From JAUVXJ01 sp964577995 (lineage in GTDB: Bacteria; Chloroflexota; Anaerolineae; UBA7937; B3-Chlor), in the NCBI GenBank assembly GCA_964577995.1, contig CAZOBP010000119.1:1-8828 (forward strand): 8,828 nucleotides of DNA. Reading direction: 5' to 3'. The notes under the pieces are model-generated. The model was not told the DNA's origin. It saw only the letters and a list, made by a program, of their open reading frames with translations, and made no database searches. The translations under genes were made by a program, and so were the position numbers. Of the stretch, positions 4,747 through 8,828 are shown piece by piece (the stretch's first letter is position 1; each line of letters begins with the position of its first letter).

Positions 4747-5811
4747 GTGTTCCATCCCGAACTTTGCACGCTCTGCGGCGATTGCCTCGTGAACTGCATG
4801 TTCAATGAGTATACTCGCGAGGAGGCCATCGCGGAGCGTCAGGCGCTCATGGAGGGCAAGTGGGCGCCCATCCTACACAACTGTGCGTCCTGCCATGCGT
4901 GTAATGAGGTATGTCCTCAAGGGGCCAACCCTTGGGACCTTGTCGGCAAACTCCAAGGCGTCCACGGCGAGGTCGATACTGGAAACGTTTGGGGAGAACG
5001 AGCCCGCAGGGTAGACGAGGAGCGCCCCAGAGTGCTGGCCGCACCTCAGCCGGAGGTCAGCGCTACCGTTCTGGTGACCTGCACCGTAGGGACCGGGGCG
5101 CCCGAAGTCTTCGACAGCCTGCTATATGCCGACCTGACCAAGCTGTTCGGTCCGGCTTACTACTGCTGCAACGCGCTCGAGTACTTCGGCGACGAAGATG
5201 GGCAGAAGGCGAGGGCTCAAGGCTTCGTGGATGTCATTGCCCGCCATCAGCCCCATGAGGTGGTGTGCTACCACGACGAGTGCTACTTCATGCTTACGTA
5301 CCGCATGCCTGAGTATGGCATCGAGGTTCCCTTCCGCCCGGTGCATCTGTTTGAGCACCTGGTGCGGATCCTGCGCCAACATGAGGAGCGGATTCGGCCT
5401 CTGAATCTGAAGGTAGCCTACCACCGGCCTTGCTCATCGCGCAATGCGCAGGACAAGGAGCATTTCCTGGACGAGTTGCTGGACCTCCTCGGTTGTGAGC
5501 GAGTGCCCAGGCAGTATGACCGGGACAATGCTCTGTGTTGCGGTGATTTGTACGGCTACAGAGGGCTGCTGGACAGAGCGCACAAGGCGGTTTTGACCAA
5601 CGTAGAGGATTCGCTGGAGCATGGAGCGGAGGCCTTGCTCTATCTCTGCCCCAGTTGCTTGAGGAACTATGCCAAGCTAGCGCCGGATCGTGGTCTACCG
5701 GTCTATCACGTGTCGGAGCTTTGCCAGATCGCGCTGGGTGAGGAATTGGTTTACCGTGCCGAGGATCCGCTGCCCTACGGAGCCTACATGGCGAAGGCGC
5801 CCCTTGCCTGA
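4747..5811 (+). CDS. (Fe-S)-binding CCG-domain oxidoreductase subunit (GlcF/LutA/HdrB-like)
   Basis: The 354-residue protein starts at GTG 4747 behind a perfect AAGGAGG (4733-4739). The N-terminus holds two [4Fe-4S] motifs: C7, C10, C13, C17 (CTLCGDCLVNC) and C46, C49, C52, C56 (CASCHACNEVCP). Two cysteine-rich CCG domains follow: a first, looser one with YYCCNALEYFG and CYHDEC, and a canonical second one with HRPCSSR, ALCCGDLYG and CPSC. This layout is shared by iron-sulfur subunits that pass electrons from lactate, glycolate or glycerol-3-phosphate dehydrogenases, and by HdrB/D. No membrane segment is seen, so it is presumably cytoplasmic or membrane-associated through partners. The next gene is a LctP-type permease, which favours lactate or glycolate; no FAD-binding (GlcD-like) subunit is in the window. 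The exact partner and substrate remain open. Confidence 0.8.
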   Translation: MFHPELCTLCGDCLVNCMFNEYTREEAIAERQALMEGKWAPILHNCASCHACNEVCPQGANPWDLVGKLQGVHGEVDTGNVWGERARRVDEERPRVLAAPQPEVSATVLVTCTVGTGAPEVFDSLLYADLTKLFGPAYYCCNALEYFGDEDGQKARAQGFVDVIARHQPHEVVCYHDECYFMLTYRMPEYGIEVPFRPVHLFEHLVRILRQHEERIRPLNLKVAYHRPCSSRNAQDKEHFLDELLDLLGCERVPRQYDRDNALCCGDLYGYRGLLDRAHKAVLTNVEDSLEHGAEALLYLCPSCLRNYAKLAPDRGLPVYHVSELCQIALGEELVYRAEDPLPYGAYMAKAPLA

Positions 5812-5903
5812 GGAGGCACAAGCTAGGCGATGTAACGGCGCCAGATTCCTCTCAGCTTTGGGGAGAACCGTCATGCCCACACGTGATGTGAGGAGGCGGT
5901 GAA

Positions 5904-6002
5904 ATGACGCTGCTCTACGATGGTGACCTCATCGGGTCGTTCTTGTATCGTCTGGTTGTACAACGTTCTGGAGTAGCTACATGCCAAGCGTCAACATCCT
6001 GA
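5904..6002 (+). CDS. Possible 32-residue leader peptide overlapping the permease start
   Basis: ATG 5904 sits 7 bases after a perfect AGGAGG (5891-5896), a far better site than that of the permease. The frame of 32 codons (beginning MTLLYDGDLIGSFL) ends at 6002, inside the permease gene, whose ATG is at 5981. Terminating ribosomes would be 22 bases past that start, an arrangement that can couple translation. No similarity to a known peptide was recognised, and it may be a chance frame behind a strong site. Confidence 0.35.
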   Translation: MTLLYDGDLIGSFLYRLVVQRSGVATCQASTS

Positions 6003-7552
6003 ACTGGCTCCTCGCCCTGTCACCCATCGTGGCGGTACTGATCTTGATGGTCGGGCTACGCTGGGGTGGTTCCAAGGCAGGTCCCATCGGGTGGCTGGTG
6101 GCCCTGGTGGTGGGGCTTCTGTTCTTCGGGGCCACGCCGGAGGTGCTCTTCTACTCCCAGGTGAGAGGAGTGCTGCTCAGTCTCTATGTCCTGTACATTA
6201 TCTGGATGGCTCTGGTGCTGTATCACGTGGTGAACGAGGCGGGGGCCATCAGCGTCATTGGCAGGAGCATCGCTCGCCTGACGGGGGACAGGACACTCCA
6301 GTTGCTGATCCTGAGCTGGGCTTTCAGCTCCTTCCTCCAGGGTGTGGCCGGATTCGGGGTGCCCATCGCAGTGGTTGCTCCGCTGTTGATCGGTATAGGC
6401 TTCAGTCCCGTGGTCTCCGTGGCGGCAGTGGCTATCGGCCACTCCTGGTCGGTGACCTTCGGCGGCATCGCCTCCTCGTTCCAGGCGCTGATCGCGGCCA
6501 CCGGCCTGGAAGGGTACGCCCTGGCCCCCTGGTCCAGTCTCTTCTTGGGACTGGCTTGCTTCGGCTGCGGCGCGGCGGCGGTCCACGCCTACGACGGTCT
6601 CCGGGGGCTGCGGCGAGCACTGGTGGCCATCCTGATCATGGGCGCAGCGATGAGTCTCACCCAGTACGCACTGGCAGTCAATGGTCTATGGAACGTAGCT
6701 GGCTTCGTGGCTGGACTCGCGGGCCTGGTGGCCGGGGGCCTGGTTGCCAGATTGCCTTTGTATCGACACCCAGACAAGAGCGCAGGCGACATGGATCAGA
6801 GCGCCGATGGGGAGGGGGGACCCCACCCGCTCCTTGCGGTCTCGGCCTACCTGATCTTGGTAGTCATTGTGAGTGCCGCGGAACTGGTAGGGCCTCTTCA
6901 CGATCTGCTGAACCAGGTGGTGATCATGGTTAGTCTGCCTGAGGTGAGCACGACCTACGGTTGGGTCACAGAGGCCGGTCCCGGCAGGACGATCAGTCTG
7001 TTCGGGCACGCTGGTGCGCTGTTGGGCTACACGTGCCTGATCTCCTTCTTGATCTACAGAGCTACGGGCCACTACCGCCCCGGCGTGCTGGGCCGCATCG
7101 GGCGTGGGACCCTGTCCAGCGCCGTGCCCTCCACCGTCGGCATCGCCTGCATGGTGGGCATGGCCATGATCATGGATCACTGTGGCCTGGTCCATCTGCT
7201 AGCCAGGGGCATCAGCGAGAGCGTGGGTGGTGCGTTTCCTCTCTTCTCGCCGCTCATCGGCACGTTGGGAGCGTTCATGACGGGCAGTAACACCAACTCC
7301 AACGTGATCTTCGCTCCCCTTCAGCAGACCACGGCGCAGTTGATCGGGGTCAGCGCACTGGTGGTGCTCGGCGCCCAAACCACCGGCGGCGCCCTCGGCA
7401 GCATGTTGGCCCCGGCCAAGGTCATCGTAGGGTGCAGCACAGCGGGTCTGGCGGGCCGAGAGGGCGAGGTGATGAAGAAGACCCTGCCCTACGGTGTGCT
7501 GATCGCTGTGTCCATCGGTTGTATCGCGTGGCTGGTCCTCAACCTGGGGTAG
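5981..7552 (+). CDS. lctP: LctP-family L-lactate/glycolate permease
   Basis: The 523-residue polytopic membrane protein has about 12-14 hydrophobic segments along its length. Family hallmarks are FLQGVAGFGVPIAV (118-131) and, near 432-450, MTGSNTNSNVIFAPLQQTT, which correspond to conserved loops of LldP/LctP. A hydrophilic loop near 262-288 (RHPDKSAGDMDQ) is probably cytoplasmic. Members are proton symporters for lactate and glycolate, usually 500-560 residues, so this one is full length. GGAG lies 7 bases before the ATG. It follows the Fe-S oxidoreductase gene by 169 bases on the same strand, suggesting joint use in uptake and oxidation of 2-hydroxy acids. A perfect 10-base palindrome, GTTGTACAAC (5955-5964), lies just before the start. 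The substrate cannot be fixed from sequence. Confidence 0.88.
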   Translation: MPSVNILNWLLALSPIVAVLILMVGLRWGGSKAGPIGWLVALVVGLLFFGATPEVLFYSQVRGVLLSLYVLYIIWMALVLYHVVNEAGAISVIGRSIARLTGDRTLQLLILSWAFSSFLQGVAGFGVPIAVVAPLLIGIGFSPVVSVAAVAIGHSWSVTFGGIASSFQALIAATGLEGYALAPWSSLFLGLACFGCGAAAVHAYDGLRGLRRALVAILIMGAAMSLTQYALAVNGLWNVAGFVAGLAGLVAGGLVARLPLYRHPDKSAGDMDQSADGEGGPHPLLAVSAYLILVVIVSAAELVGPLHDLLNQVVIMVSLPEVSTTYGWVTEAGPGRTISLFGHAGALLGYTCLISFLIYRATGHYRPGVLGRIGRGTLSSAVPSTVGIACMVGMAMIMDHCGLVHLLARGISESVGGAFPLFSPLIGTLGAFMTGSNTNSNVIFAPLQQTTAQLIGVSALVVLGAQTTGGALGSMLAPAKVIVGCSTAGLAGREGEVMKKTLPYGVLIAVSIGCIAWLVLNLG

Positions 7553-7719
7553 AGCCGGCTTCGTCCCCCGCGCTGGCCCACCAAGCGCCGCTTCGGTGCG
7601 CACTCCTCGGCAGGTGGCGCGCAACTCCCTCCCTAGGCGAGTGTTGTCATACGAAAGCACGGGCTGCGCGTTGAAGCATCCGCGCGGAGCGCTGTGACGG
7701 CCAGCGGGGCCACGGAGAA
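7553..7719. other. Intergenic region downstream of lctP
   Basis: No gene, terminator with a T-run, or clear repeat was seen. There are short GC-rich pairings (for example around 7589-7606), but none is a convincing terminator. The ppcA promoter begins at 7720. Confidence 0.4.
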
Positions 7720-7748
7720 TTGACCTGGGGGCCTGGAGAGGCTATAAT
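7720..7748 (+). promoter_or_regulatory. Strong sigma70-type promoter of ppcA
   Basis: TTGACC (7720-7725) and a perfect TATAAT (7743-7748) are separated by exactly 17 bases. The predicted start is near 7755, leaving a leader of about 150 nt before the gene. It has the same hexamers and spacing as the promoter of the Phd/YefM gene on the other strand. Confidence 0.7.
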
Positions 7749-7768
7749 CCGATTCGACTAGTACCCGG

Positions 7769-7864
7769 CTGAGGGCCATGGTCCTGGGACCAGCCCCTCA
7801 GGAGACAGGGATTGGCAGTTGACGGTCCGGACCGCATCTCCGCCCATGGCGCGAAATGCGGTCC
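7769..7864 (+). promoter_or_regulatory. Structured 5' leader of ppcA (two strong hairpins)
   Basis: Hairpin 1 (7769-7801) pairs CTGAGGG with CCCTCAG and, inside, TGGTC with GACCA around a CTGG loop, about 12 pairs with a small internal loop. Hairpin 2 (7829-7864) pairs GGACCGCAT with ATGCGGTCC, nine perfect pairs, with an inner CGCC/GGCG. A GGTCC at 7824-7828 repeats the 3' arm of hairpin 2, so alternative pairings are possible. There is no T-run, so transcription termination is not evident. It matches no riboswitch class I know; GGAGAGG (7894-7900) follows 29 bases later. Confidence 0.45.
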
Positions 7865-7908
7865 TTCGTAAACCGGGCCGGTATGCTCCGCTTGGAGAGG
7901 ATGGCAGT

Positions 7909-8828
7909 GTGGCAGATGGAATGGTGAGAGTCCCGAAGTGTATGAGCACCCAGCATCCGGACAACGTCAATTCGCCCTTTTTCGCCGAGAACGCGGAACT
8001 CGGGGGCGAGGACGAGATCGAGGAGGCCTACTACGCCTTCTCGCACCTGGGTTGCGACGAGCAGATGTGGGACTGCGAGGGTAAGGAAGTCGATGCGTTC
8101 GTGGTCAAGAAACTGCTGACCAAGTACGACTCATTCTTCTCGCAGACCAGGTTGGGCAGAGATGCTTTCATCACTTTGAGGGTCCCAAATCCAACCATCG
8201 AGAGAACCGAGGCCAAGGTGGTGCTGGAGACCTTGGAGAGCATACCGCGCTCGTTCGACGCCGCCAGGCTGTTCTATGGGGACGACACCCCCCCCGGTGT
8301 TCGAGGTCATCCTGCCCATGACGGACTCGGCCCTGTCCATGGACCGCATCTACCGGTACTATCGCGATTTCGTGGCCGGCAAACAGAACAAGACCTTCGC
8401 CAACGGCGGGGCCACCATCGCGGAGTGGATTGGGGAGTTCCATCCTTCGAAGATCAACGTCATACCTCTCTTCGAAACCATGGAGCACATGCTGGGGGCA
8501 CACGACGTGGTGAGGGAGTACCTGAAGGACAAGGACCTTGAACACCAGAGGGTCTTTCTGGCCAGGTCGGATCCTGCGATGAACTATGGTCAGGTCAGCG
8601 CGGTTCTGCTGAACAAGATCGCCCTTCAGAGACTGTACCGGTTGTCCCAGGAGATCGGTGTCAAGCTGTATCCCATCGTTGGCGTCGGCTCCGCCCCCTT
8701 CCGGGGCAACATGCGCCCTGACAACGTGGATGACATGATCCACGAATACCCCAGCACTCACACCTTCACCATCCAGTCGGCATTCAAGTATGACAACCCG
8801 CCCCAGCAGGTACAGGAGGCCATACGCA
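7909..8828 (+). CDS. ppcA: Archaeal-type phosphoenolpyruvate carboxylase, 5' part, with a one-base frameshift
   Basis: PEP carboxylase makes oxaloacetate from PEP and bicarbonate to feed the TCA cycle. The family's opening (VPKCMSTQHPDNV), SHLGCDEQMWD, LRVPNP, ETLESIPRSFDAARLFYG and, further on, VGVGSAPFRGNMRPDNV are all present; this is the short archaeal type of about 480-540 residues, not the 900-residue bacterial type. The frame breaks at a run of eight C (8288-8295): removing one C restores GDDTPPVFEVILPMT, and the frame is then open to the window edge. As written, the first frame ends at 8541. A sequencing error, a programmed slip or a real mutation could each explain it; conservation afterwards favours an error or a recent event. 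GTG 7909 is chosen because GGAGAGG lies 8 bases upstream; ATG 7921 is the alternative and fits family N-termini well. Confidence 0.85.

Noticed and set aside
5294..5821. 175-codon minus-strand open frame
   Set aside because: It is opposite the Fe-S gene, with arginine/proline-rich low-complexity translation typical of GC-rich shadows.
5955..5964. Palindrome GTTGTACAAC before lctP as an operator
   Set aside because: A single 10-base palindrome is expected by chance in this length, and no regulator gene is nearby; noted only in the lctP entry.
6091..6933. 280-codon plus-strand open frame
   Set aside because: It is an out-of-frame shadow of the LctP permease, rich in Gly and Arg, without motifs.
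7589..7606. GC-rich hairpin after lctP as an intrinsic terminator
   Set aside because: The stem is interrupted and no T-run follows.
1..8828. CRISPR arrays, tRNA or rRNA genes, transposase or integrase genes
   Set aside because: No regularly spaced repeats, cloverleaf with conserved arms, or recombinase motifs were seen on either strand.

Overview
The window is bacterial, GC-rich and tightly packed. It uses ATG, GTG and TTG starts, AGGAGG-type ribosome binding sites and recognisable sigma70-type promoters. An archaeal-type PEP carboxylase, a LctP-family permease with a CCG-type iron-sulfur protein, and a MntA-HepT module would fit an anaerobic or facultative lineage such as Chloroflexota or a deep Firmicutes branch. 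That assignment is inference; no phylogenetic marker is present.

Left half (1-4550). The minus strand once read [B3/B4-domain gene] -> comEC, with a 4-base ATGA overlap between them. That junction now exists twice. The copy at about 590-802 carries the live comEC start (comEC runs off the left edge) behind the last 22 codons of a lost B3/B4 gene. The copy at about 2160-2380 carries the intact B3/B4 gene followed by about 53 codons of a dead comEC start. The copies are roughly 80% identical by eye. Between them lies a cassette of about 1.36 kb on the opposite strand with its own promoter, encoding a 346-residue protein with an HNH-like Cys/His cluster. Upstream of the B3/B4 gene on the minus strand are a MntA-HepT toxin-antitoxin pair and a solitary Phd/YefM-type antitoxin, each with its own promoter. 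The comEC locus therefore looks like a landing site for small defence or stability genes.

Right half (4550-8828). The plus strand carries metabolic genes: a CCG-type (Fe-S) oxidoreductase subunit, a LctP-type lactate/glycolate permease, and an archaeal-type PEP carboxylase that runs off the right edge. The first two suggest uptake and oxidation of lactate or glycolate, although the flavin subunit is not present here. The PEP carboxylase has a strong promoter, a structured leader of about 150 nt, and a one-base frameshift in a run of eight C.

No tRNA, rRNA, CRISPR array or transposase was recognised. The best candidates for something new are the HNH-like cassette between diverged copies of the comEC junction, the structured ppcA leader, and the orphan antitoxin beside MntA-HepT.
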